Source: Betaproteobacteria bacterium (GTDB taxonomy: Bacteria; Pseudomonadota; Gammaproteobacteria; Burkholderiales; SG8-39). From it: 64,000 nt of DNA. Below, piece by piece: positions 9,662 to 20,194 of this stretch. The stretch lies in assembly GCA_009693235.1 (NCBI GenBank), contig SHXR01000005.1, positions 1 through 64,000 of the forward strand, in the 5' to 3' direction. The first letter of the stretch is position 1; every line of letters starts with the position of its first letter. The position numbers were made by a program, and so were the translations under genes. The notes below the pieces were generated by a model. The model was not told where the DNA came from. It searched no databases and saw only the letters and a list, made by a program, of their open reading frames with translations.

Positions 9662-10644
9662 GAATGGCATACATGCACTACGTTCACCTCGCACTGGCGC
9701 TCGCCTTCGCCCTTTTCTCTGCGAGCGTGTCTGCCCAGAAATCGTTCCCGAGTCGACCGGTTACGTTTGTCGTACCGATCACCCAAGGAACGGCCGCCGA
9801 CATCATGGCGCGGCTGCTTGGCGCAAAGCTCGCCCTGCACTGGAAACAACCGGTCGTCATCGAGAACAAACCGGGTGCAAGCGGCACCATCGGTGCGAGT
9901 CTGGTCGCCCGCGCCGCCCCGAATGGCTACACGCTGCTGTTGCCCGGCGCGATCTACACCATGGCGCCCGCGGTCATCAAGAACCTCAATTACGATCCCG
10001 CGAATTCCTTTGTGTTCATCTCGTTGACCGGTTCCACGAATTGGGCGCTTGCGATCAACGCTGCAACGATGCCCGCGCAGGACCTCGAAGAATTTCTCGC
10101 GATGGTGCGCGCGCAGCCGGGCCGTTTTCATTACGCGACCCCGGGCAGCGGCAGCCCGCACCATTTCGGCTTTGAGATGTTCAAGCATCGCCTTGGGCTG
10201 GACGTCGTCCATGTGCCCTATAAAGGCGCCGCGGGCGCGATGACCGATCTGTTGAGTGGTCAGGTGCAAGTCATGCTCGTCCCAGCAGGGACGGCCATTG
10301 CCAACATGCGCGCCGCACGGTTTCGTATCCTCGCGGTGTCCGGCGCAGAGCGCCTCGGGCCGCTGCCCGACGTACCTACCTTCCGCGAGCGGGGCATCGA
10401 CTTCCTGGAGGCACTCGATGGCTGGAGCGCGGTGTTTGCACCGGCGAAGACGCCGCGCGCCATCGTGGAACGCATCAACGCAGACTTCCGTGCGGTCATC
10501 GAATCGACGGAGATCCGCGAACAGTTCGAACGGCAGGGGTTGATGCCGCGCGCCACCACCATTGAGCAAACGACCGAGATCGTCCGCGCGGACTTGCTAC
10601 GCTGGGCCAAGGTCGCGGTCGACGCCAAGATCGCCGCTGAGTAA
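9658..10644 (+). CDS. Bug/TctC family tripartite tricarboxylate transporter substrate-binding protein
   Basis: FPSRPVTFVVPITQGTAADIMARLLGAKL, VVIENKPGASGTIGASLVARAAPNGYTLL, VPYKGAAGAMTDLLSGQVQVM. Confidence 0.93.
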   Translation: MRMAYMHYVHLALALAFALFSASVSAQKSFPSRPVTFVVPITQGTAADIMARLLGAKLALHWKQPVVIENKPGASGTIGASLVARAAPNGYTLLLPGAIYTMAPAVIKNLNYDPANSFVFISLTGSTNWALAINAATMPAQDLEEFLAMVRAQPGRFHYATPGSGSPHHFGFEMFKHRLGLDVVHVPYKGAAGAMTDLLSGQVQVMLVPAGTAIANMRAARFRILAVSGAERLGPLPDVPTFRERGIDFLEALDGWSAVFAPAKTPRAIVERINADFRAVIESTEIREQFERQGLMPRATTIEQTTEIVRADLLRWAKVAVDAKIAAE

Positions 10645-10703
10645 TCAATACCGGCCGCTCGTTTATGCCGCCCGGTTTCGGTGCCAACCCAAAGGAGACC
10701 ATC

Positions 10704-11498
10704 ATGACTGTCCTACACGGCAAGACCGTGATCGTTACCGGTGCCGCACGTGGCCTTGGCCGAGCCATGGCAGCGGGCCTGGCGCGCGCTGGGGCGAATG
10801 TCGTCGGCGTGGATCTGCCCGGACAACCGGAACTTGACCATGCGGCGAAAGAAATCGGCGCCGCATTCTTGCCGATGCCGGCCAACATCACCGATGCGCG
10901 CGAATGCGCGAGGATCGTCGATGCCGGACGAGCGCGCTTTGGTGCCATTCACGCGCTCGTCAACAATGCCGGTGTCGGCATGCAGCTCATCAATCCGCAC
11001 TTTGCCTCCGAACCGACGCGCTTTTGGCAGCTCACGCCAGAGCAGTATCGCAACACGATGGAGAACAATACGACGACACAGTTTCTGATGGCCCGCGCGG
11101 TTGCACCCACCATGATTGCGCAGCAGTGGGGCCGCATCATCAATATCACGACCAGCTTCGGCACCATGGTGATGGCGGGCTTCACGCCCTACGGGCCGTC
11201 GAAGGCGGCCGCCGAGGCAACCGCCAGCATCATGGCCAAGGATCTCGCCGGTACCGGCGTCACCGCTAACGTATTGATTCCGGGCGGCCCGGCGGATACC
11301 CGCATGGTCACCGACGATCGTAGTTTTCCCGATCGGACCCGGCTCGTGCAGCCGGCGAAAATGGTGGCGCCGTTGGTGTGGCTGGTCTCTGACGAATCGA
11401 ACGGCGTGACGGGCCGGCGCTTCATCGCGCAAAGCTGGGATGAAGCGCTGCCGGCGGCAGCGGCGGCAGCGATCGCCTCTGGTCCGGTGGCCTGGTAG
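10704..11498 (+). CDS. Short-chain dehydrogenase/reductase
   Basis: TVIVTGAARGLGRAMAAGLARAGANVVGVD, NNAG, YGPSKAAAEA. Confidence 0.92.
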   Translation: MTVLHGKTVIVTGAARGLGRAMAAGLARAGANVVGVDLPGQPELDHAAKEIGAAFLPMPANITDARECARIVDAGRARFGAIHALVNNAGVGMQLINPHFASEPTRFWQLTPEQYRNTMENNTTTQFLMARAVAPTMIAQQWGRIINITTSFGTMVMAGFTPYGPSKAAAEATASIMAKDLAGTGVTANVLIPGGPADTRMVTDDRSFPDRTRLVQPAKMVAPLVWLVSDESNGVTGRRFIAQSWDEALPAAAAAAIASGPVAW

Positions 11499-11535
11499 AG
11501 ACGACTGGGCGCTACCTGCTTCGCACTCGTTGCGT

Positions 11536-12390
11536 TCAGATGGGCTTAGCGCCCGCGACCCGTGCTTGTTCGATCGCCGCTACTTTCTTCCGATTGGCCT
11601 GAAAGAAGAGGTCCCGCGTATGGTCCATGGCACGGATGCAATCGGGATCGAGATCGCGACTTGGTTTCGGTTCGATCTCCCAATAGCCGTGTGTATCCTT
11701 GCCGCGACATAGCATCGCACTGGCACCCTCGAAGCCCGTTTCGCGGACGTGCGGCGCGTTGTAGTGGATGACGAATCCAACGCGCGCATGGTTCGCATTG
11801 TTCGGCCCCGATCCGTGCACGACGCTCTCGTGATGAAAGACGGCTTGCCCCGCGCGCAGAATGGCCGGCACGGCCTTCGATTCGTCTATGCCGCGGACAG
11901 TCCGTCCATCGGGCGCCAGATTATGCGGATGGGGCTTGAAATCGTGCTCGGGGGGCGGGTTGCGATGGGTGCCTGGGATGTACTGTACGCACCCCGATTC
12001 AAGCGTCGCATCGTTGAATGAAACCCACGCCGAGAGCGTTTCGGCCGGTTCAAGCGAATAGAAGAACGTGTCGTTATGCCATGAGATGAAGCGGGGATCG
12101 TGCGCCTGCTTGGAGAAGAAGGTGGTTCCCCAGCAGAGGATGTTCGGGCCGATGATGTCTTCCACCGCATCGAGCAGCCGCTCATTGCGGACCAAATCGC
12201 AGAGCCAAGGAAACGGCAGGTGCGCCTTGAGCACGAACCGCTTCTGCAACTCATGGCCAAGCCGCGCTTCCACCTCGGCAACCTTGCGGCTCAATTCGCC
12301 CGCTTCTTCCCGCGTGCAAACCTCAATCGGAAAAAGAAATCCATCGCGCTCGTAGCGAGCGACCTCTGCAGTCGTAAGAGCCTTCGGCAT
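11536..12390 (-). CDS. Phytanoyl-CoA dioxygenase family protein
   Basis: SWHNDTFFY (HxD), ESGCVQYIPGTHR, VVHGSGPNNANHARVGFVIHY. Confidence 0.88.
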   Translation of the reverse strand: MPKALTTAEVARYERDGFLFPIEVCTREEAGELSRKVAEVEARLGHELQKRFVLKAHLPFPWLCDLVRNERLLDAVEDIIGPNILCWGTTFFSKQAHDPRFISWHNDTFFYSLEPAETLSAWVSFNDATLESGCVQYIPGTHRNPPPEHDFKPHPHNLAPDGRTVRGIDESKAVPAILRAGQAVFHHESVVHGSGPNNANHARVGFVIHYNAPHVRETGFEGASAMLCRGKDTHGYWEIEPKPSRDLDPDCIRAMDHTRDLFFQANRKKVAAIEQARVAGAKPI

Positions 12391-12492
12391 AGTCTCCTCC
12401 AAGGGTTTGTGCACCTCAACCAACCCGAAGCATAAATCGTTCTACAATGTTTCGGCCGCACAGCGTGCGCGGCACACCAACAAGGAGGAGAC

Positions 12493-13518
12493 ATGCAGAG
12501 TGCTTTCCGCGCCGCATCCCTGGTGCTCACGGCGGCGTTTGCCGTTCCCATGGCGATCCACACTGCTAGTGCCCAGCAGCCGATCGAACTGAAGGTTTCC
12601 CTCTTTCTTTCCGCGCAGAATCCGATCAATCAGGAATTCGAGCGTTGGGGACGCGAGGTCGCCGAGAAATCGAATGGGCGCCTGGTGCTGAAGATGTTTC
12701 ATTCGAGCCAGATGGGGCCCCTCCCCCGCCAGTATGATTTAGCACGCACCGGCGTTGCCGATATCGCGTTCGTCCTACATGGCGGTACCCCCGGCCGCTT
12801 TCCGCTGACGGAGCTCGCGCATCTGCCCGGCTATTTGCCCGACGCGTTTGTGGCAGGGCCTGCGCTCACCGCGCTCAATGCCGAGTTTCTGGCCGCCGAT
12901 CACCCCGGCGTACGCGTGCTCTACTACACCGGTTCGCAACCGCTGCCGATCTTTACCAAGGTTCCGGTGCGCCTGCCAAGCGACCTCAAAGGCAAGCGCA
13001 TCCGGGCAGCGGGAACGGTGCAGTCCGCCACGCTCGAAGCATTCGGTGCGGTGCCGGCCAACATCATGACGCCGGAAATTCCCGACGCCTTGAGCAAAGG
13101 CATGATCGACGGCGCGATTACCGGCTACGTCGGTGCGTTCGCGATCAAGCTGCAGGAGATCGCGAAGTATCACACCGATATCCATCTGGGCTCGATCACC
13201 TTTGCGACGGTGATGAATCCGAAGGCCTACGATGCCTTGCCACCTGATCTGCGCAAAGTGATCGACGATACCACCGGCATGGTCGGTGCACGCGCCATGG
13301 GCAAAGCGCTTGGTGATGGTGAGGCAACCGGCCCCGAGGCCATCAAGAAATTTGGCGTCGAACGCATCACCATATCGCCCGACCATCCGGACATTCGCGC
13401 GGTCGCCACTTCGCTTGAACGGCCGGCGGTCGCCGCACTCGAAGCGAAGGGTCGTCCGGGGCGCGCGTTTCTCGATCGGCTGCGCGCCGAGGTGATCAAG
13501 CAAGCGGCTGTCAAGTAG
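12493..13518 (+). CDS. TRAP transporter substrate-binding protein (DctP-like)
   Basis: Signal peptide, RLVLKMFHSSQMGPLPRQYDLARTGVADIAFVLHG; followed by DctQ/DctM-like genes. Confidence 0.88.
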   Translation: MQSAFRAASLVLTAAFAVPMAIHTASAQQPIELKVSLFLSAQNPINQEFERWGREVAEKSNGRLVLKMFHSSQMGPLPRQYDLARTGVADIAFVLHGGTPGRFPLTELAHLPGYLPDAFVAGPALTALNAEFLAADHPGVRVLYYTGSQPLPIFTKVPVRLPSDLKGKRIRAAGTVQSATLEAFGAVPANIMTPEIPDALSKGMIDGAITGYVGAFAIKLQEIAKYHTDIHLGSITFATVMNPKAYDALPPDLRKVIDDTTGMVGARAMGKALGDGEATGPEAIKKFGVERITISPDHPDIRAVATSLERPAVAALEAKGRPGRAFLDRLRAEVIKQAAVK

Positions 13519-13547
13519 CAAGACGCTCGCGACCGCGAGGCGCAGAG

Positions 13548-14018
13548 ATGCTAGACAGAATCAATCGCCGCATCGCCGATCTGTCGGCAATCGCGCTTGC
13601 GGCGATGATGTTGGTGACGATCTTCGACATCACGATGAAAAATCTCCTTGGGCGGCCGATTGCAAGCACGTTCGAGCTGGTCGAATCGTCGCTCGCGGTG
13701 ATGGTCTTTCTTGGTCTGCCAAGCGTGTTCCGTAAGGATGGCAATATCATCGTCGATGTCATCGACCATTTCATCGGTCTGCGTGGCGTCGGTCTATTAA
13801 AGTGCATTGGAGCACTGGCCACCGTCGGATTTCTCTTGTTGATGGGCTACGCGATGATCGAGCCTGCGCTCGACACGCTGCGCTATCCGGAGAACAAACC
13901 CGAGTCGGGCATTCCGATGTACGCGCTATGGGTGCCGATTCTCTTGGGTACGGTGTTCTCAATCGTGGGTGGGGTACTGGTGGCACGCGAGCATCTCAAG
14001 AAAATGGGCACCCAGTGA
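13548..14018 (+). CDS. TRAP transporter small permease (DctQ-like)
   Basis: Four hydrophobic segments, position between DctP- and DctM-like genes, TGA overlaps the next GTG start. Confidence 0.85.
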   Translation: MLDRINRRIADLSAIALAAMMLVTIFDITMKNLLGRPIASTFELVESSLAVMVFLGLPSVFRKDGNIIVDVIDHFIGLRGVGLLKCIGALATVGFLLLMGYAMIEPALDTLRYPENKPESGIPMYALWVPILLGTVFSIVGGVLVAREHLKKMGTQ

Positions 14019-15331
14019 CCATCCAGACGATCGGCCTCATCGGCATGGCCGCTCTCGTTTTTTTGATTTTTCTGCGCGTACCAGTGGCAATTGCCATGGG
14101 GTTGGTCGGCTTTTTCGGCTATGCGGCGGTCGATGGATTCCCGAAGGCTATGCGCGTACTCGGTCAGACACCCTTCGATGTCGCAACCGGCTACACGCTT
14201 TCCGTCGTACCGCTCTTCATATTGATGGGCGATTTTGCGATGCGTTCGGGCATGTCGGCAAATCTGTATCGCTCGGCGCAATCGCTCTTCGTCGGCATGC
14301 GCGGCTCGCATGCGCTTGCGACGCTTGGCGCCTGTGCCGGATTCGGTGCCATCTGCGGCTCATCGCTCGCCACCGCCGCGACCATGACGCGGGTCGCGAT
14401 CCCTGAGATGCGCCGTCTTGGCTATGACGACCGACTCTCGACCGGTTCGGTGGCGGCGGGCGGCTCGCTTGGCATCCTGATTCCACCGTCGATCCCGTTC
14501 GTCATCTATGCGCTCATCGCCGAACAGTCGGTTCCCAAGCTCTTCGCGGCCGGGCTCATTCCTGGGCTGCTGCTGACGGCGCTCTACATGGTGGCCGCCC
14601 GAGTCATGATTGCGTGGAAGCCGGATTGGGCGCCACGCGACGATAGCAATCCGGGTTGGCGTGCACGGTTTGCCGATCTCTTCGCGAGTTGGGATGTCAT
14701 GCTGCTGTTTGCAGTAACAATCGGCGGCCTTTATGCCGGCTGGTTCAGTCCCACCGAGGCGGCGGCCGTCGGTGCGTTCGGTGCGCTGGCGATCGGTGTG
14801 GTGCGCGGTCAACTTAGCTTGGCGGCGATTCGCGCAAGCTTCGGCGAAACCATTGCCACGACTTGCATGCTCTTCGTGATCGTGATCTGTGCGATGCTGT
14901 TCTCTTACTTCGTCGTGCAGACATCGCTCCCCGCGGTACTGGTCGGTTGGGCCAAGGCATGGAACCTCGGACCGATCGGACTGATCATCGTGCTTATCGT
15001 TTTCTACATCATCCTCGGCTGCTTCCTCGATGGGCTGGGAATGATCCTGATCACCGTACCGGTGTTCCTGCCGCTGGTGCTTGCGAGCGGCTTCGATCCG
15101 ATCTGGTTCGGCGTGATGCTGGTGATTCTGATTGAACTGGGGCTCATCCATCCACCGGTCGGCATGAACATCTTCGTGATCCAGGCGCAGGTACCCGATG
15201 TGCCGATCCTGCGGGTGTACCAAGGCATCCTGCCGTTTCTGTTGGCGCCGGCGGTCTTGCTTGTTCTAATGCTGGTGTTTCCCGAGATCGCGCTCTGGTT
15301 GCCGAACACGCTATTCCCGTCACCACGGTAA
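14015..15331 (+). CDS. TRAP transporter large permease (DctM-like)
   Basis: GTG start at 14015; GGSLGILIPPSIPFVIYALIAEQSVPKLFAAGLIPGLLL, LGCFLDGLGMILITVPVFLPL. Confidence 0.92.
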   Translation: MTIQTIGLIGMAALVFLIFLRVPVAIAMGLVGFFGYAAVDGFPKAMRVLGQTPFDVATGYTLSVVPLFILMGDFAMRSGMSANLYRSAQSLFVGMRGSHALATLGACAGFGAICGSSLATAATMTRVAIPEMRRLGYDDRLSTGSVAAGGSLGILIPPSIPFVIYALIAEQSVPKLFAAGLIPGLLLTALYMVAARVMIAWKPDWAPRDDSNPGWRARFADLFASWDVMLLFAVTIGGLYAGWFSPTEAAAVGAFGALAIGVVRGQLSLAAIRASFGETIATTCMLFVIVICAMLFSYFVVQTSLPAVLVGWAKAWNLGPIGLIIVLIVFYIILGCFLDGLGMILITVPVFLPLVLASGFDPIWFGVMLVILIELGLIHPPVGMNIFVIQAQVPDVPILRVYQGILPFLLAPAVLLVLMLVFPEIALWLPNTLFPSPR

Positions 15332-15372
15332 TTCGCGCGATAAGCAATCGCCCACTGCAACGACGAGGTTCT

Positions 15373-16629
15373 ATGAACGTCCTGATTATCGGTGGCGGGA
15401 TCGGCGGCCTTACCACCGCGCTTTTTCTGCATGAGGCGGGCATTCCATGCCGCGTCTATGAAAGTGCGCCGGAACTGAAGGCGCTTGGCGTGGGGATCAA
15501 CATCCTGCCCCACGCAATGCGCGAACTCGCGAAGTTCGGTGTGCCAGATGAGATGCTGAAAGTGGGCATCGAGCCGCTCTATTTCTGCTTTTTCAGCCGG
15601 CATGGGCAGTTGATCTACAAGGAACCGGCCGGACGGTTCGCGGGCTACGATGTTCCGCATATTTCCATCCATCGTGGCGATCTGCATCAAGTGCTGATGG
15701 ATAAAGTCCGGCACCGTCTCGGCGATGAGGCGGTCGTGCTTGGGCATCGCTGTGTGCGGATCGATCAGGACGCGATGGGCGTGACCGTCCACTTCGAGGA
15801 CGCCACGACCGGAGTACCGCTGCCCGGCGTGCGCGGCGCGGTGGCGATCGGCTGCGATGGCATTCGCTCGCGGGTCCGGCAGCAGTTCTATCCGGACGAA
15901 GGAGCACCACGCTTCGGCGGTATCAATATGTGGCGCGGCGTCACGCGGCGCGCACCGTTTCTTGACGGTCGCAACGTTTGTCGCGTGGGTGCCATCAAAA
16001 CGGGCAAGCTCGTCATCTATCCAATTCGCAATCTGCCGGATGGACAGCAACTCGTTAATTGGGTCGCGGAAATCGAACGGGAGGGCGCCACCGAAAACGA
16101 TTGGAGTACGCCTGGCCGCCTGGAAGATTTCCTGCCGCCGTTCGCAGCGATGAAATTCGACTGGCTCGATATTCCGGACATGCTCAAGTCCGCCGACACC
16201 GTGCTCGAGTATCCGATGGTCGATCGCGAACCGCTGCCGCGCTGGACGTTCGGTCGCGTCACGTTGTTGGGCGATGCGGCCCATCCGGTGTATCCGCGCG
16301 GGGGCAACGGTGCCGCGCAAGCGATTCTCGATGCCAACGCCATCGCACGCCACCTCGGCCGGCATCCCGACCCCGCCGTTGCGCTCACCGCCTACGAAAG
16401 CGAGCGTCTGCCGCTCACGACCAAGGTGGTGCATGCAAGCCGCAACGAACCGCCGGACACGATCATCAATCGCGTCGAGGAACTGTCCGGTGGCCGCCCG
16501 TTCCAGCGCATTGAAGATCTCATCGATCGGGCCGAGCTGAAAGCGATTTCGGGTCGCTACGCGCGCACCGCAGGTTATGACTTGGACACCATGCAACGCA
16601 GACAGCGAGGCCACCAGGAGAAGCGATGA
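15373..16629 (+). CDS. FAD-dependent monooxygenase
   Basis: MNVLIIGGGIGGLTTALFLHEAGIPCRVYE, VAIGCDGIRSRVR, VTLLGDAAHPVYPRGGNGAAQAILDA. Confidence 0.9.
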   Translation: MNVLIIGGGIGGLTTALFLHEAGIPCRVYESAPELKALGVGINILPHAMRELAKFGVPDEMLKVGIEPLYFCFFSRHGQLIYKEPAGRFAGYDVPHISIHRGDLHQVLMDKVRHRLGDEAVVLGHRCVRIDQDAMGVTVHFEDATTGVPLPGVRGAVAIGCDGIRSRVRQQFYPDEGAPRFGGINMWRGVTRRAPFLDGRNVCRVGAIKTGKLVIYPIRNLPDGQQLVNWVAEIEREGATENDWSTPGRLEDFLPPFAAMKFDWLDIPDMLKSADTVLEYPMVDREPLPRWTFGRVTLLGDAAHPVYPRGGNGAAQAILDANAIARHLGRHPDPAVALTAYESERLPLTTKVVHASRNEPPDTIINRVEELSGGRPFQRIEDLIDRAELKAISGRYARTAGYDLDTMQRRQRGHQEKR

Positions 16630-17606
16630 CGACCGCATTGCCGATTCGTTTGCTGCTGGTTGGCATGGCCGGCATCCTGGCTACCAACTTCGCGTTGGCG
16701 CAAGGTTTTCCATCCAAGCCGATTCGCATCATTTCACCCTATGCGAGTGGACAAGGCCCCGATCTCGTCGCCCGCCTATTCGCCGAGCGCTTCAGCAAGG
16801 TCTGGAATCAGCAGGTCACGGTCGAAGCGCGGCCCGGTGCCAACGGCTTCATAGCGTTTGAAGCGATCAAGAAGGGCACGGCAGACGGCCATGAGCTCGC
16901 GATCGCAAGCGACGCTCACCTCACGATCAATCCCCATCTCCTGCAAAACGTTCCCTACGATACGGAAGCCGATTTCACCCCGGTCGCGTTGCAGTTCAAA
17001 ACCTATTTCTTCATCGCGGTCTCGGCAACCGGCCCCTATCGCTCATTCGCGGACATCATCGCTTCCGCCAAAGCCGCGCCCGGAAAACTCACGACCGGGG
17101 TGCCTTACATCGGCAGCCCGGCGCATTTGGGTGGACTCAAACTCGAGCAGCTGACCAACACGCAGATGGTGCACGTCCCCTTCAAGGAAAATGCCCCACT
17201 CTACTCGGCGCTCGTCAACAACGACTTGTCATGGGCGTTCGCGACGCCGGCCACGGCAGGTGGTTTCTTCAAAGGCGGACGCGTGCGCTTCCTTGCCTTG
17301 GCGGGGCCCCATCGGCTGCCGGGCTATCCGGACATTCCCACGCTTGGCGAAGTAGGTGGCGCCGGTGAACTCGAAGTGAGTGCGTGGATCGCATTTCTTG
17401 CGCCGCGCAATACGCCGGCTAAGATCGTCAACCTCATCAACCGCGAGGTCAATCGGATACTCGGTGAAAGCGACTTCCGCGAACGCCTGGAAACATTTGG
17501 CTTTCGACCGACTCCGGCGACCCCTGCGGAGCTGCGCCAATTGATTCGCGCCGACTGGCAACGCAATGCGGAATTGGTCAAGCGGATCGCCGTCAAGCCC
17601 GATTAG
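16626..17606 (+). CDS. Bug/TctC family substrate-binding protein
   Basis: QGFPSKPIRIISPYASGQGPDLVARLFAERF, VEARPGANGFIAFEAIKKG, VPFKENAPLYSALVNNDL. Confidence 0.9.
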   Translation: MTTALPIRLLLVGMAGILATNFALAQGFPSKPIRIISPYASGQGPDLVARLFAERFSKVWNQQVTVEARPGANGFIAFEAIKKGTADGHELAIASDAHLTINPHLLQNVPYDTEADFTPVALQFKTYFFIAVSATGPYRSFADIIASAKAAPGKLTTGVPYIGSPAHLGGLKLEQLTNTQMVHVPFKENAPLYSALVNNDLSWAFATPATAGGFFKGGRVRFLALAGPHRLPGYPDIPTLGEVGGAGELEVSAWIAFLAPRNTPAKIVNLINREVNRILGESDFRERLETFGFRPTPATPAELRQLIRADWQRNAELVKRIAVKPD

Positions 17607-17705
17607 CAAGCCAGCCGGACCCTGTTGCGCGCACCCCCTCAATCGCCAGGACTCGCACCACGGATGAACCATCGATCCGGCTCCGCCGAATGCCACCGGC
17701 CCGCG

Positions 17706-18839
17706 TTACGACCGCGCAGTCGTCCCCCAGACTTCTCGCGCCACGCGCGTCACCAATCGGAGCTTCGCCCACTGCTCGTCCATCGTCATCACATTCGATC
17801 CGACGCCTGACGAAAAACCGCATTGCGGACTGATGCCCAATTGATCAAGAGGCAAGAATTTTGCGGCCTCATCAAGGCGCCGCTTGAGCGAATCCGCATC
17901 CTCCAAGTCGGTGTGTTTGCTCGATACCAATCCAAGAATCGCCGACTTCCCGCGCGGGATGAAGCGAAGCGGCTTGAAATCCCCCGACCGCGCGTCATCG
18001 TATTCGAGCATGAAGCCATCGACATTGAGGGTGCTGAAGACGCGTTCAGCGACCGGTTCGTAGCCGCCCTCGGCGACCCAGCCACCGCGATAATTGCCGC
18101 GGCAGAAATGAACCACTACGGTTAGATCGGCGGGACGATCGGCGATGGCCTCGTTGATGGTGCGAATGTGCAGCCTGGCGAGCTCGGCCGGATCATCGCC
18201 ACGTAGCCGCACCGCCGCGGCCAGTTCGGGATCACAAAGAATCGGCAGATTGGTTTCGTCGAGTTGGACGTAACGGCATCCGGCTCGCGCCAGGGCGGCT
18301 AACTCAGCGTGATACACCGCGGCCAAATCGTGGAAGAAGAGCTCCCGGTCGGGATAGATGGCAGGACTTATTGCATTGAGGCCGGCACGGCCATAGACGA
18401 ACGTCGGCGCGGGAAGGGTGACCTTGCCGGTGCGCGTGGTACTCGCACCCAGGAAGGTATAGTCGTCGACCGTGATGTCGCGCAGGTGACGTAGGCGATC
18501 GACGATGTGAAAGACCATCGGACGGAACTCGTCGTCACCAGACTGACCGCCCTTGAATCGATGCTTGAATTCGCCGAAGCGTTTTTCGATTCCGCCAAGT
18601 TTCTCCAGCACGTCGATATGAAACATGAAGCGGCGAAATTCACCGTCGGTAACGGCGTTGAGGCCGATTTCCTCTTGCAGCCTGACCACCTCGCGGATGC
18701 ATTCGTCCTCGACTGTGCGCAACGCAGCGATGGACAGGCTGCCGCTCGCATGCGCATCGCGAGCTCGAAGCAGTCGTTCGGGGCGGATCAGACTCCCCAC
18801 CTGATCGGCGCGAAATGGGGGCCGCGCAGCAGCTTTCAT
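17706..18839 (-). CDS. Cobalamin-independent methionine synthase (MetE C-terminal-like) family protein
   Basis: FRADQVGSLIRPERLL, QEEIGLNAVTDGEFRR, VVVHFCRGNYRGG (HxC), ISPQCGFSSG. Confidence 0.85.
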   Translation of the reverse strand: MKAAARPPFRADQVGSLIRPERLLRARDAHASGSLSIAALRTVEDECIREVVRLQEEIGLNAVTDGEFRRFMFHIDVLEKLGGIEKRFGEFKHRFKGGQSGDDEFRPMVFHIVDRLRHLRDITVDDYTFLGASTTRTGKVTLPAPTFVYGRAGLNAISPAIYPDRELFFHDLAAVYHAELAALARAGCRYVQLDETNLPILCDPELAAAVRLRGDDPAELARLHIRTINEAIADRPADLTVVVHFCRGNYRGGWVAEGGYEPVAERVFSTLNVDGFMLEYDDARSGDFKPLRFIPRGKSAILGLVSSKHTDLEDADSLKRRLDEAAKFLPLDQLGISPQCGFSSGVGSNVMTMDEQWAKLRLVTRVAREVWGTTARS

Positions 18840-18975
18840 GAGTCCTCCAATTAATGGGTTGAGTGACGGCGCCGGATGGATTGCCGTCGCGCGGGGCGCG
18901 GTCGCTCTGTTCAGACATCTTTCGCCAATCTGCTAACCTCGTCAACCGATCGCGTCAAAAAGGAAGAGCACGGAG

Positions 18976-19275
18976 ACGAACAACATCAAGACGGTCGCAC
19001 ACACATCGCGCCGGACATTTCTCAAAGCCACCGCGGCCGCCACCGCAGCCGTGCACGCACCGACCATCCTGGCGCAGTCGCGCGCGCCGATCAAGATCGG
19101 CGTTCTCAGTTGCTTCACCGGCGTCGCCGCGGCCTCGGCCGAGACCAACTGGAACGGCATGTAGATTTATTTCGACCGTATCGGTTGGACGGTGGCCGGA
19201 CGCAAGATCGAGTTGATCAAAGAAGACGACCAGCTCAATGCGCAGGTCGGCCTGCAAAAGGCCCGTAAGCTGGTC
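18976..19275 (+). pseudogene. ABC transporter substrate-binding protein remnant (5' part only)
   Basis: One frame reads TNNIKTVAHTSRRTFLKATAAATAAVHAPTILAQSRAPIKIGVLSCFTGVAAASAETNWNGM*IYFDRIGWTVAGRKIELIKEDDQLNAQVGLQKARKLVD. In-frame TAG at 19162-19164; Tat-like SRRTFLK; ACG at the expected start. Confidence 0.75.
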
Positions 19276-20176
19276 GATACTCGCGACCGCCTATTTCAAT
19301 CTTCGCGCAATCGATATCGAGCTCGATGTGCTCGCCCGCTCGATCGATCTGCAACGGCGCGCGCAGGGTCTGGCGCGCGTACGCTATGAGCTTGGGCATG
19401 CGTCCGGTCTCGATGTCGCGCAGCAGCAAGCCCTGCTCGACAACACGCTCACACAACTCGACGTGCTGTGGCGCCAGCGTTCGCAGTTTCAACACGCCTT
19501 GGCGACCCTGACCGGAACGCCCGCGCCGCTGTTCGAAATCGCTCCGCGCGTCATTACGTTGCAGCCGCCGGCAGTGCCGATCGGCGTGCCCTCCGATGTG
19601 CTCGAGCGCCGACCCGATGTCGCCTCGGCCGAACGCGCGATGGCGGCCGCCAATGCACAGATCGGCGTAGCGAATGCCGCGTTCTATCCGAGCATCAATC
19701 TAGGCGGGTTCCTCGGCACCCAAAGCCGCGCGCTGGAAACATTGTTTTCGACGCCTGCCTACATCTGGTCATTCGGCGCCTCGCTCGCGCAAGTGCTGTT
19801 CGATGGCGGGCGCTTGCGCGCGAATGTCGCCAATGCACAGGCCGGCCATGAGGCGACGGTTGCCAACTATAAGCGCGTCGTGCTGACCACCATGCAGGAG
19901 GTCGAGGATGGCATCATTGGTCTTGCTGCCCTCGAACGCGCGCACGCCCAGGCGTTGGTTGGGATTGAGAGCGCCAAGCGCGTGCTTAACCTCGCCACCG
20001 TGCGCTACGAGGGCGGTGTGTCGACCTCGCTCGATGTGATCACGACGCAGCAATTGCTGCTCACGAGCGAGCGCCTGGCCGCCCAATTGCAGGGCCAGCG
20101 ATTGCTCATGGCGGTGTTTCTCGTGAAGGCGTTAGGGGGCGATTGGGAAGGCGCGCAATCGCTTGGCAAGCTCTAA
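19276..20176 (+). pseudogene. Outer-membrane efflux protein (NodT/OprM-like), 5'-truncated
   Basis: LATAYFNLRAIDIELDVLARSIDLQRRAQGLARVRYELGHASGLDVAQQQALLDNTLTQLDVLWRQRSQFQHALATLTGTPAP...VPSDVLERRPDVASAERAMAAANAQIGVANAAFYPSI. Begins mid-protein at the junction. Confidence 0.75.
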
Positions 20177-20194
20177 CATTCTAGGCAGCCGCCA

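Noticed and set aside
15004-16638. 544-aa antisense ORF opposite the DctM-like and FAD monooxygenase genes
   Set aside because: Same reason; the sense strand encodes clear families.
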